DNA of 12,598 nucleotides from an uncultured Oxalobacteraceae bacterium (GTDB lineage Bacteria; Pseudomonadota; Gammaproteobacteria; Burkholderiales; Burkholderiaceae): positions 1 to 12,598 of the forward strand of contig CAMLIL010000133.1 in the NCBI GenBank assembly GCA_946480015.1, in the 5' to 3' direction. Below are positions 1 to 5,835 of this stretch, in pieces. The position numbers and the translations under genes were made by a program. Below the pieces are notes generated by a model. That model made no database searches. It saw nothing but the letters and a program-made list of their open reading frames with translations, and had not been told where the DNA came from. Numbering within the stretch: position 1 is the stretch's first letter; every line of letters starts with the position of its first letter.

Positions 1-971
1 TCAAGGACGACCAGAGCAAACCCGACCTGGGCCGCACCCTGCTGGCCGAAGCCTACGGCGACGACAAGGTCGACATCGCGGTCGGCACCACGTCGTCCGG
101 CTCGGCCATCGCCATGCTGCCGGTGGCGCTCGAATACAGGAAAGTGCTGATCGTCGAACCGGCGGTGGCCGACGCCATCACCGGCGACAAGTGGAACAAG
201 TACATTTTCCGCACGGCGCGCAATTCCATGCAGGACGCATTGGCGGCCGCCAGCACCCTCAAGGACGGCAGCGTCGGCTTCCTGGCCCAGGATTACGCCT
301 TCGGCAAGGACGCCATCAAGGCCGGCCGCGACGCGCTGGCGGCCACCGGCAGCAAGGCCAAAATCGTGCACGAGGAATACGCCCCGCAAAACACCACCGA
401 CTTCACCGCGTCGGCCCAGCGCCTGTTCGACGCGCTCAAGGACAAGCCGCAGCCGCGCATCCTGCAAATCGTCTGGGCCGGGCCGAATCCGATGAACAAG
501 CTGGCCGACATGAAGCCGGAACGCTACGGCATCACCCTGGCGCCAGGCGGCAATATTCTGCCCATCATGAAAACCTGGAAGAACTACGCCGGCACCCAGG
601 GCACCATCTATTACTACTACAACTTCCCCAAGAACAAGATGAACGACTGGCTGGTGGCCGAGCACACCAGGCGCTACAAGGCGCCGCCCGACATGTTCAC
701 CGCCGGCGGTTTCGCCGCCGCCAGCGCGGTCGTCACGGCACTGGCCAAGGCCGGTGCGGGCGACAGCGACAAGCTGGTGGCGGCCATGGAAGGCATGGAG
801 TTCGACACGCCCAAGGGCAAGATGACCTTCCGCAAGGAAGACCACCAGGCACTGCAACCGATGTACCACTTCCGCATCAAGAAACAGCAGGCCAACGAAT
901 GGGACCTGCTCGAACTGGTGCGCGAAATACCCGCCAGCGAACTGCCGCTGCCGGTCAGGAACAGGCGCTGA
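1..971 (+). CDS. ABC transporter periplasmic substrate-binding protein, LivK/Peripla_BP_6 type (5' end missing)
   Basis: This is the C-terminal 322 residues of a periplasmic binding protein. The frame is open from base 3 back through the window edge, so the signal peptide and first part of lobe 1 lie outside. The family captures amino acids or related small ligands and delivers them to the membrane permeases. Visible support: a GTTSSGSAIAMLPVA stretch (a typical ligand-pocket/hinge run), then 'GFLAQDYAFGKDAIKAG' in the usual place for the lobe-2 strand-helix. Near the end, 'FDTPKGKMTFRKEDHQ' is a hallmark of LivJ/LivK-like proteins. The stop lies one base before the first ATPase gene, so it heads the transporter operon. 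The ligand cannot be deduced; relatives bind branched-chain amino acids, amides, urea or aromatic acids. Family assignment is firm, substrate unknown. Confidence 0.9.
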   Translation, partial: KDDQSKPDLGRTLLAEAYGDDKVDIAVGTTSSGSAIAMLPVALEYRKVLIVEPAVADAITGDKWNKYIFRTARNSMQDALAAASTLKDGSVGFLAQDYAFGKDAIKAGRDALAATGSKAKIVHEEYAPQNTTDFTASAQRLFDALKDKPQPRILQIVWAGPNPMNKLADMKPERYGITLAPGGNILPIMKTWKNYAGTQGTIYYYYNFPKNKMNDWLVAEHTRRYKAPPDMFTAGGFAAASAVVTALAKAGAGDSDKLVAAMEGMEFDTPKGKMTFRKEDHQALQPMYHFRIKKQQANEWDLLELVREIPASELPLPVRNRR

Positions 972-972
972 C

Positions 973-1731
973 ATGACGCCTTCGCTGTCCACCCGCGCAC
1001 TGACGATCCGCTTCGGCGGCCATGTCGCCGTCGATGCGGTCTCGGCCGACTTTCATCCCGGCACGCTGACGGTCATCGTCGGCCCCAACGGTGCCGGCAA
1101 GACCACTTATTTCAACTTGATCTCCGGCCAGCTGCCGGCCACCAGCGGGCAAGTATTCCTCGATGGCGCCGACATCACCCGGCTCGGCGCGGCGAAACGC
1201 ACCGCCCTGGGCATCGGCCGCGCCTTCCAGCTGACCAACCTGTTTCCCCACCTGACGGTGCACGAGAACGTCCGGCTGGCGGTGCAAAGCCGCGCCCGCC
1301 TGGGCATGAATATGTTCTCGGTGTGGTTCGCCCATACCGAACTGATAGGCCGGGCCGAGCATTTCCTGGAACGGGTGGCCCTGATCGGCCAGCGCCACAT
1401 GCGCGTGGCCGCCCTGTCGCATGGCGACAAGCGCAAGCTCGAAGTGGCCATGCTGCTGGCGCTGGAGCCGGCCGTGATGATGTTCGACGAGCCGACCGCC
1501 GGCATGAGCGTGGACGAAGTACCGGTCGTGCTCGACCTGATCCACCAGGTCAAGCGCGAGCGCGACAAAACCATTCTGCTGGTCGAACACAAGATGGACG
1601 TGGTGCGCGCGCTGGCCGACCGCATCATCGTGCTGCACAACGGCAGCCTGGTCGCCGACGGCGAGCCGGGCGAGGTCATGCGCTCGGCCATCGTGCAGGA
1701 AGCCTACCTGGGGACGCCCGCCCATGCCTGA
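973..1731 (+). CDS. livG: Branched-chain amino acid-type ABC transporter ATP-binding protein, LivG-like
   Basis: A 252-residue cytoplasmic ATPase that powers import through the LivH/LivM-like channel. Seen in order: Walker A GPNGAGKT (37-44), Q-loop Gln86 in FQLTNLF, signature segment LSHGDKR (148-154), Walker B VMMFDEP with catalytic Glu173, D-loop region TAGMS, and H-loop His206 in LLVEHKMD. The full length is normal for LivG. The signature departs from LSGGQ, as is common in the LivG subfamily. ATG 973 is chosen because it sits just after the binding-protein stop, with a weak AGGA about 12 bases upstream. The 3' end overlaps the next ATPase gene by 8 bases, which supports coupled translation. 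The gene symbol is by family resemblance; the true substrate may not be a branched-chain amino acid. Confidence 0.92.
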   Translation: MTPSLSTRALTIRFGGHVAVDAVSADFHPGTLTVIVGPNGAGKTTYFNLISGQLPATSGQVFLDGADITRLGAAKRTALGIGRAFQLTNLFPHLTVHENVRLAVQSRARLGMNMFSVWFAHTELIGRAEHFLERVALIGQRHMRVAALSHGDKRKLEVAMLLALEPAVMMFDEPTAGMSVDEVPVVLDLIHQVKRERDKTILLVEHKMDVVRALADRIIVLHNGSLVADGEPGEVMRSAIVQEAYLGTPAHA

Positions 1732-2455
1732 TCCCACACCACTGCTGCAACTGTCCGGCGTGCACACCCACATCGGCGACTACCACATCCTGCAAGGGGT
1801 GGACCTGGCGGTGCCGCGCGGCGGCCTGACGGTCCTGCTCGGGCGCAACGGCGCCGGCAAGACCACCACCCTGCGCACCGTCATGGGCCTGTGGAAAGCC
1901 AGCGCGGGCAGCGTGCGCTTCAACGGCCGCGACATCGCCACCCTGCCCACGCCCGACATCGCCCGCGCCGGCATCGCCTACGTGCCCGAGGCCATGGCGG
2001 TGTTTTCCGAACTGACCGTGCGCGAAAACCTGGTGCTGGCCGCGCGCCGCGGCCCGCTTGATGCGGCCCGGGTCGACTGGATCGTCGGTTTCTTTCCGGC
2101 GCTGCGCAAGTTTTGGGACTACCCGGCCGGCAAGCTGTCCGGCGGCCAGAAGCAGATGGTGGCCATCGCCCGCGCCATCGTCGAACCGCGCGAACTGCTG
2201 CTGATCGACGAGCCGACCAAGGGGCTGGCCCCGGCCATCATCGAAAACCTGATCGCCGCCTTCCGCGAACTGAAGGCCAGCCAGACCACGATTTTGCTGG
2301 TCGAACAGAACTTCAACTTCGTGCGCAGCCTGGGCGACACCGTCGCGGTCATGGATGACGGCCGCATCGTGCACGCCGGCAGCATGGCCGAACTGGCCGG
2401 CGACCCGGACCTGCAGCAGCGCCTGCTCGGCCTGTCGCTGGCCGCGCATCAATAG
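1724..2455 (+). CDS. livF: Branched-chain amino acid-type ABC transporter ATP-binding protein, LivF-like
   Basis: The second ATPase of the importer, 243 residues, expected to pair with the LivG-like subunit. Seen: Walker A GRNGAGKT (40-47), the LivF-typical YVPE segment (87-90), canonical signature LSGGQ (138-142), and Walker B LLLIDEP with Glu163. At the H-loop there is LLVEQN, so the usual His is Gln195; to my knowledge this is normal in LivF, not a defect. Length is typical. The start codon lies inside the end of the LivG-like gene (8-base overlap), and the GGGG run near 1712 is only a weak ribosome site, so coupling is likely. No frameshift or truncation. Substrate unresolved as for the rest of the operon. 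Confidence 0.92.
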   Translation: MPDPTPLLQLSGVHTHIGDYHILQGVDLAVPRGGLTVLLGRNGAGKTTTLRTVMGLWKASAGSVRFNGRDIATLPTPDIARAGIAYVPEAMAVFSELTVRENLVLAARRGPLDAARVDWIVGFFPALRKFWDYPAGKLSGGQKQMVAIARAIVEPRELLLIDEPTKGLAPAIIENLIAAFRELKASQTTILLVEQNFNFVRSLGDTVAVMDDGRIVHAGSMAELAGDPDLQQRLLGLSLAAHQ

Positions 2456-2461
2456 CTTGCC

Positions 2462-2466
2462 AAGGA
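2462..2466 (+). promoter_or_regulatory. Ribosome binding site of the LivH-like permease gene
   Basis: AAGGA ends 5 bases before ATG 2472 and decides the start against the in-frame open stretch reaching back to 2355. Confidence 0.75.
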
Positions 2467-2471
2467 TAACG

Positions 2472-3512
2472 ATGACGCTCGCTCCCCCACCCTCCCCCGG
2501 CGCCGTGCTGGCCGCCGACAGCGCCCGCTTGCCCGCCTCCCGGCCCGACCTCGCGCCGCTGCTGCTGGTGCCCGCGCTGGTGCTGGCCATGCTGCCGCTG
2601 ATCGGCAACCCGCAAACCTGGCTGACCCTCACCGTCGCCGGGCTGGCCATGGGCATGATGATGTTTATCATGGCCAGCGGCCTGACCCTGGTCTTCGGCC
2701 TGATGGACGTGCTCAATTTCGGCCACGGCGCGCTGGTCTCGGTCGGCGCCTACGCCGCCACCCTGGTCCTGCTGCCCATGCGCAGCTGGGTCGAGGCCGA
2801 CGCCCTGCTGCCCAATCTGGGCGTGTTGCTGCTGGCCGTGGCGCTCGCCATGCTGGCCACCGGCATGCTGGGCTGGGCCTTCGAACGCATCCTGATCGCG
2901 CCCGTGTACGGCCAGCATCTCAAGCAGATCCTGATCACCATGGGCGGCATGATCGTCGTCGAACAATTGATTAACGTGATCTGGGGCGCCGAACAGATTC
3001 CCCTGCCCCTGCCCGCGGCGCTGCGCGGCGCCATTCTGCTGGGCGACGCGGCCATTGAAAAGTACCGGCTGGTGGCGGTCGCCGTCGGCCTGGTGGTGTT
3101 CGCGCTGATGTTCCTCGTGCTTAACCGTACCCGCCTCGGCCTGCTGATCCGCGCCGGCGTGGAAAACCGCGAAATGGTCGAAGCCATGGGCTACCGCATC
3201 GGGCGCCTGTTCATCACCGTGTTCGCCGCCGGCGCCGCACTGGCCGGCCTGGGCGGCGTGATGTGGGGCCTGTACCAGGGCGTGCTCACCGCCGCCATGG
3301 GCGCCGACACGATGGTGGCGATCTTCATCGTCGTCATCATCGGCGGGCTGGGCTCGGTCGGCGGCTGCTTCATCGGCGCGCTGCTGATGGCGCTGGCGGC
3401 CAACTACGCCGGCTTCCTGGCGCCCAAGCTGGCACTGGTGTCGAACATCATCGTGATGATCGCAATTTTGTTGTGGCGCCCCGCCGGCCTGTTTTCCGGC
3501 GCGCGCCGCTAA
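2472..3512 (+). CDS. livH: Branched-chain amino acid-type ABC transporter permease, LivH-like
   Basis: A 346-residue inner-membrane permease forming half of the transport channel. The first ~25 residues are a Pro/Ala-rich cytoplasmic tail, longer than in E. coli LivH. Several hydrophobic segments follow (about 28-45, 50-75, 85-103, 115-135, 155-170, 198-218, 245-270, 280-310, 320-335). Family marks are 'GLTLVFGLMDVLNFGHGAL' (70-88), the typical LivH opening, and the ATPase-contact loop GVENREMVEAMGYRIGR (229-245). It ends with WRPAGLFSG, the common permease C-terminal motif. The frame is open back to 2355, but ATG 2472 is preferred: AAGGA ends 5 bases upstream and the start follows the LivF-like stop by 16 bases. 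The earlier start would add an implausible antisense-like stretch over livF. Confidence 0.92.
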   Translation: MTLAPPPSPGAVLAADSARLPASRPDLAPLLLVPALVLAMLPLIGNPQTWLTLTVAGLAMGMMMFIMASGLTLVFGLMDVLNFGHGALVSVGAYAATLVLLPMRSWVEADALLPNLGVLLLAVALAMLATGMLGWAFERILIAPVYGQHLKQILITMGGMIVVEQLINVIWGAEQIPLPLPAALRGAILLGDAAIEKYRLVAVAVGLVVFALMFLVLNRTRLGLLIRAGVENREMVEAMGYRIGRLFITVFAAGAALAGLGGVMWGLYQGVLTAAMGADTMVAIFIVVIIGGLGSVGGCFIGALLMALAANYAGFLAPKLALVSNIIVMIAILLWRPAGLFSGARR

Positions 3513-3517
3513 GGGGG
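3511..3517 (+). promoter_or_regulatory. Ribosome binding site of the LivM-like permease gene
   Basis: AAGGGGG lies 4 bases before ATG 3522 and overlaps the stop codon of the preceding permease gene, so ending and starting ribosomes share the site. Confidence 0.75.
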
Positions 3518-3521
3518 CCGC

Positions 3522-4598
3522 ATGCTCACCCGCCTGCTTTCCGGCGACCTGCCGCGCAGCCGCACCCTGGCCGGCGCGCTCGTCATCATCCTGATCGGAC
3601 TGGCGCTGGCGCCCTTCCTGACCAGCGGCGCGCGCCCGCTCAACACCGCCGCCACCATCTGCATCTACATCGTGCTGGTGGCTTCCTACGATCTGCTGCT
3701 CGGCTACACCGGCATCGTCTCGTTCGCCCACACCATGTTCTTCGGCATCGGCGCCTATGGCGTCGGCCTGGGCCTGGCGCGCGCCGAACCTGGCTGGGGA
3801 GCGGCCCTGGCCGGCCTGCTGCCGGCTCTGCTGCTGACCCTGGCGCTGGCCACCATCATCGGCCTGTTCGCCCTGCGCGTGCGCGCCATCTTCTATTCCA
3901 TGATCACGCTGGCCGTGGCGTCCTCGTTCGCGGTGCTGGCCTCGCAGCTGTCCGACTTTACCGGCGGCGAGGATGGCCGTACCTTCAGCGTGCCCGAACT
4001 GCTCTCGCCCGGCTTCCGGCTGTTCGAGACCGACCTGCTGGGGCGCACCGTGGACGGCAAGGTGATCACCTATTACCTCGTGTTCGGCGGCTGCCTGCTG
4101 CTGTTCCTGTTCCTGCTGCGGCTGGTCAACTCGCCGTTCGGGCGTGTGCTGCAAGCCATCCGCGAAAATGAATTCCGCGCCGAAGCGCTGGGCTACCGCA
4201 CCGTGCTCTACCGGGTCTGGGCCAACTGCCTGGCCGCCCTGGTGGCGGCGCTGGCCGGCGCGCTGATGGCCCTGTGGCTGCGCTATGTCGGCCCCAAGAC
4301 CATGCTCGGCTTCGAAGTCATGACCGACATCCTGCTCATCGTGGTCATTGGCGGCATGGGCACCATGTACGGGGCGGTGGTGGGCGCGGCGCTGTTCATC
4401 ATCGCCCAGAACTACCTCAAGGAACTGATGGCCTCGGCCGCCGCTGGGCTGGCCGGCCTGCCGTGGCTGGCGCAGGCGCTCCATCCGGACCGCTGGATGC
4501 TGTGGCTGGGCGTGCTGTTCATCCTGTCGATCTACTTCTTCCCTATCGGAATCGTCGGCAAGCTGCGCACCCTGCGCGGCAAGATTTCCGCGCGCTAA
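3522..4598 (+). CDS. livM: Branched-chain amino acid-type ABC transporter permease, LivM-like
   Basis: A 358-residue inner-membrane permease, partner of the LivH-like subunit. Seen: 'YDLLLGYTGIVSFAH' (56-70), the characteristic LivM opening motif; ATPase-coupling loop AIRENEFRAEALGYR (212-226); a VIGGMGTMYGAVVGA segment (275-289); and a C-terminal FFPIGIVG (339-346). Multiple membrane spans cover the rest, with a hydrophilic periplasmic stretch about residues 143-180. The start ATG follows the LivH-like stop by 9 bases with a strong AAGGGGG ribosome site. It is the last gene of the transporter operon; the next gene is 153 bases on and unrelated in function. Placing the ATPases before the permeases differs from the E. 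coli livKHMGF order. Confidence 0.92.
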   Translation: MLTRLLSGDLPRSRTLAGALVIILIGLALAPFLTSGARPLNTAATICIYIVLVASYDLLLGYTGIVSFAHTMFFGIGAYGVGLGLARAEPGWGAALAGLLPALLLTLALATIIGLFALRVRAIFYSMITLAVASSFAVLASQLSDFTGGEDGRTFSVPELLSPGFRLFETDLLGRTVDGKVITYYLVFGGCLLLFLFLLRLVNSPFGRVLQAIRENEFRAEALGYRTVLYRVWANCLAALVAALAGALMALWLRYVGPKTMLGFEVMTDILLIVVIGGMGTMYGAVVGAALFIIAQNYLKELMASAAAGLAGLPWLAQALHPDRWMLWLGVLFILSIYFFPIGIVGKLRTLRGKISAR

Positions 4599-4751
4599 TC
4601 TCCCCCCCGGCGAAGCAGGCCGGGGCGCGCACCTTAGCTCTACATCAAAGTTCGGACGCATGCGGGCCATACCATTTGAGTCTTCAATGGCCTCGACGTT
4701 TGCCAGCGCGAGTGGGAAACACCATCTTTCTGGCACAGCATGGAGCTTCGC
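4599..4751 (+). other. Intergenic gap between transporter operon and PEP-CTERM cassette
   Basis: These 153 bases hold no credible gene. A perfect 7-bp inverted repeat (CCCCGGC, 7-base loop, GCCGGGG; 4605-4625) follows the livM stop but has no T run, so it is at most a weak terminator or pausing hairpin. I could not find a convincing sigma-70 promoter. Two sigma-54-like candidates (4688-4703 and 4731-4746) each have the GG-to-GC distance one base too long. A promoter for the cassette should still lie here unless livM transcripts read through. Confidence 0.4.
4742..4745 (+). promoter_or_regulatory. Ribosome binding site deciding the PEP-CTERM protein start
   Basis: GGAG ends 6 bases before ATG 4752. 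It lies inside the first codons of the longer frame from ATG 4740, so 4752 is the better start, giving a clean signal peptide MNQLKQFAAWALF. Confidence 0.7.
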
Positions 4752-5456
4752 ATGAATCAATTAAAACAATTTGCCGCATGGGCGCTGTTCGCAATCGCGG
4801 CCGCCTTCCCGGTCTCCGTCATGGCCGCGCCGCCGCCCGGCGCCCCCGTCACCGTCCTCGATGAAGGGTTCAACGATGTCGCCGCGCTGGCCGACTGGGT
4901 CCTGCTCAATGCCAGCTCGCCGCCCGGCTTGAGCTGGTTCCAGGGCAACGCCGGCGTGTTCCCGGCCTACGCCGGCGCGGGCGATGCCTACGTCGCCGCC
5001 AACTACCTCAGCGCACAGAACGGCAGCGGCCTGATCGACAACTGGCTGATCACGCCCGAACTCACCCTGCTCGGCCCCACCACCCTGTCCTTCCTGGCCC
5101 GCACGGCGCTGGCAACGGGCTTTCACGACACGCTGGAAATACGCTTCGGCAGCGCGGCCGACTCCTTTTCCACCTTGCTCGGCACCATCGGCGGCGTCAA
5201 TGCCTTCCCCACCAGCTGGCAAAACTTCACCGCATCCATCGACTACACCGGCACCGGCCGCTTCGCCTTCCGCTACATCGGCGACGCTGCCGCCGCCAAT
5301 TACATCGGGCTCGACTCGGTGCTGGTGGCCACCGTTCCGGAACCGTCAGCCTGGCTCATGCTGACGGCCGGCGCCCTGCTGCTGGTCGCCCGGCGCCGCC
5401 ACGCACTTGTTCGTCATCCTGGAGGTAATCATCATGTCCCGACATCTCGTCCTTAA
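4752..5456 (+). CDS. Exported PEP-CTERM protein with choice-of-anchor-J-like domain
   Basis: A 234-residue secreted protein. A Sec signal peptide (1-25, cleavage likely after SVMA) leads to a beta-rich domain at about 35-192. It contains DEGFND, SWFQGN, AYVAANYLSAQNGSG, NWLITPEL, LSFLART, TSWQNF and FRYIGDAAAANYIGLDSV, the pattern of 'choice-of-anchor J' (MAM-like) domains. A PEP-CTERM sorting signal follows: VPEPSA (195-200), hydrophobic helix WLMLTAGALLLVA, then RRR (214-216). In that system an exosortase (EpsH/XrtA type) cleaves near PEP and the product goes to the surface or exopolysaccharide matrix; no exosortase is in this window. Unusually, 18 residues (HALVRHPGG...) follow the basic cluster, where such proteins normally stop. 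This tail overlaps the ribosome site and first 23 bases of the next gene. Precise function unknown. Confidence 0.88.
   Translation: MNQLKQFAAWALFAIAAAFPVSVMAAPPPGAPVTVLDEGFNDVAALADWVLLNASSPPGLSWFQGNAGVFPAYAGAGDAYVAANYLSAQNGSGLIDNWLITPELTLLGPTTLSFLARTALATGFHDTLEIRFGSAADSFSTLLGTIGGVNAFPTSWQNFTASIDYTGTGRFAFRYIGDAAAANYIGLDSVLVATVPEPSAWLMLTAGALLLVARRRHALVRHPGGNHHVPTSRP
5421..5425 (+). promoter_or_regulatory. Ribosome binding site of the small post-PEP-CTERM gene
   Basis: GGAGG ends 8 bases before ATG 5434. It lies inside the coding tail of the PEP-CTERM gene and decides the start against the in-frame TTG at 5407. Confidence 0.8.
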
Positions 5457-5835
5457 GCTTGTCGCCGCCGGCGCCATGGCAATGCTGTGGGCGCAGGCAG
5501 CCCAGGCCCAGCAGGAATCCGGCATGGTGGCCGTGCGCGACGCGCAAACAGGCAATATGCGCGCGCCCACCGCCACCGAACTGCGCGCCCTGCGCGGCGT
5601 TGCCGGCCCCGCCACGGCCCAGGGCACCCCGCAGGCCCAGCCGGCCACCGTGCGTGCCGACGGCACCCGCAGTATCAAACTCGGCGAGCGCGGCATGGTG
5701 TATTCGGTGGTCACGCGCGATCCTGGCGGCAAGCTGGCCGAACAGTGCGTGCAGGGCGCCGACGCGGCCGAACGCGCCCTCGGCGCCGCCCCGGCCACCC
5801 AACCATCCAGGGAGCACAGTCATGAGCACGAATAA
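5434..5835 (+). CDS. Small exported protein, resembles 'post-PEP-CTERM-1' domain family
   Basis: A 133-residue protein of unknown function. A signal peptide (1-25, ending QAAQA before QQESG) shows export. The mature N-terminus has GMVAVRDAQTGNMRAPTATEL (30-50), which I recall as the core of the 'post-PEP-CTERM-1' family: small proteins encoded right after PEP-CTERM genes. That naming is from memory. A Gln/Ala/Pro-rich linker follows (about 55-75), then a predicted strand region SIKLGERGMVYSVVTRDPGG (80-99), one Cys (105), an Ala-rich helix, and a His/Glu tail HSHEHE. It overlaps the PEP-CTERM gene upstream by 23 bases and the protease gene downstream by 14. It could be a partner, propeptide-like factor or substrate of its neighbours; no enzyme motif is visible. 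Confidence 0.82.
   Translation: MSRHLVLKLVAAGAMAMLWAQAAQAQQESGMVAVRDAQTGNMRAPTATELRALRGVAGPATAQGTPQAQPATVRADGTRSIKLGERGMVYSVVTRDPGGKLAEQCVQGADAAERALGAAPATQPSREHSHEHE
5809..5814 (+). promoter_or_regulatory. Ribosome binding site of the metalloprotease-like gene
   Basis: AGGGAG ends 7 bases before ATG 5822, within the coding end of the small upstream gene. It decides the start: the frame is open back to 5459, but that extension merely shadows the small gene. Confidence 0.8.

Noticed and set aside
4657..4664. 8-base palindrome CGCATGCG in the gap before the PEP-CTERM gene
   Set aside because: It is short, does not extend, and is expected by chance in GC-rich DNA.
4688..4703. Sigma-54-like TGGCC...TTTGCC before the PEP-CTERM gene (such genes are often under PrsR/sigma-54)
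   Set aside because: The GG and GC elements are 11 bases apart instead of the strict 10, and the -24 box lacks the CAC. A second candidate at 4731-4746 has the same spacing fault and overlaps the ribosome site.
2349..4760. An 803-codon open frame on the - strand opposite livH and livM
   Set aside because: Its product is low-complexity His/Gln/Gly/Ala/Asp, it covers two clear permease genes, and long antisense frames are expected at this GC content and codon bias.
5459..5821. N-terminal extension of the protease gene (602-residue version)
   Set aside because: The extension is a Pro/Arg-rich shadow of the small gene. ATG 5822 has AGGGAG at good spacing and begins a real signal peptide.
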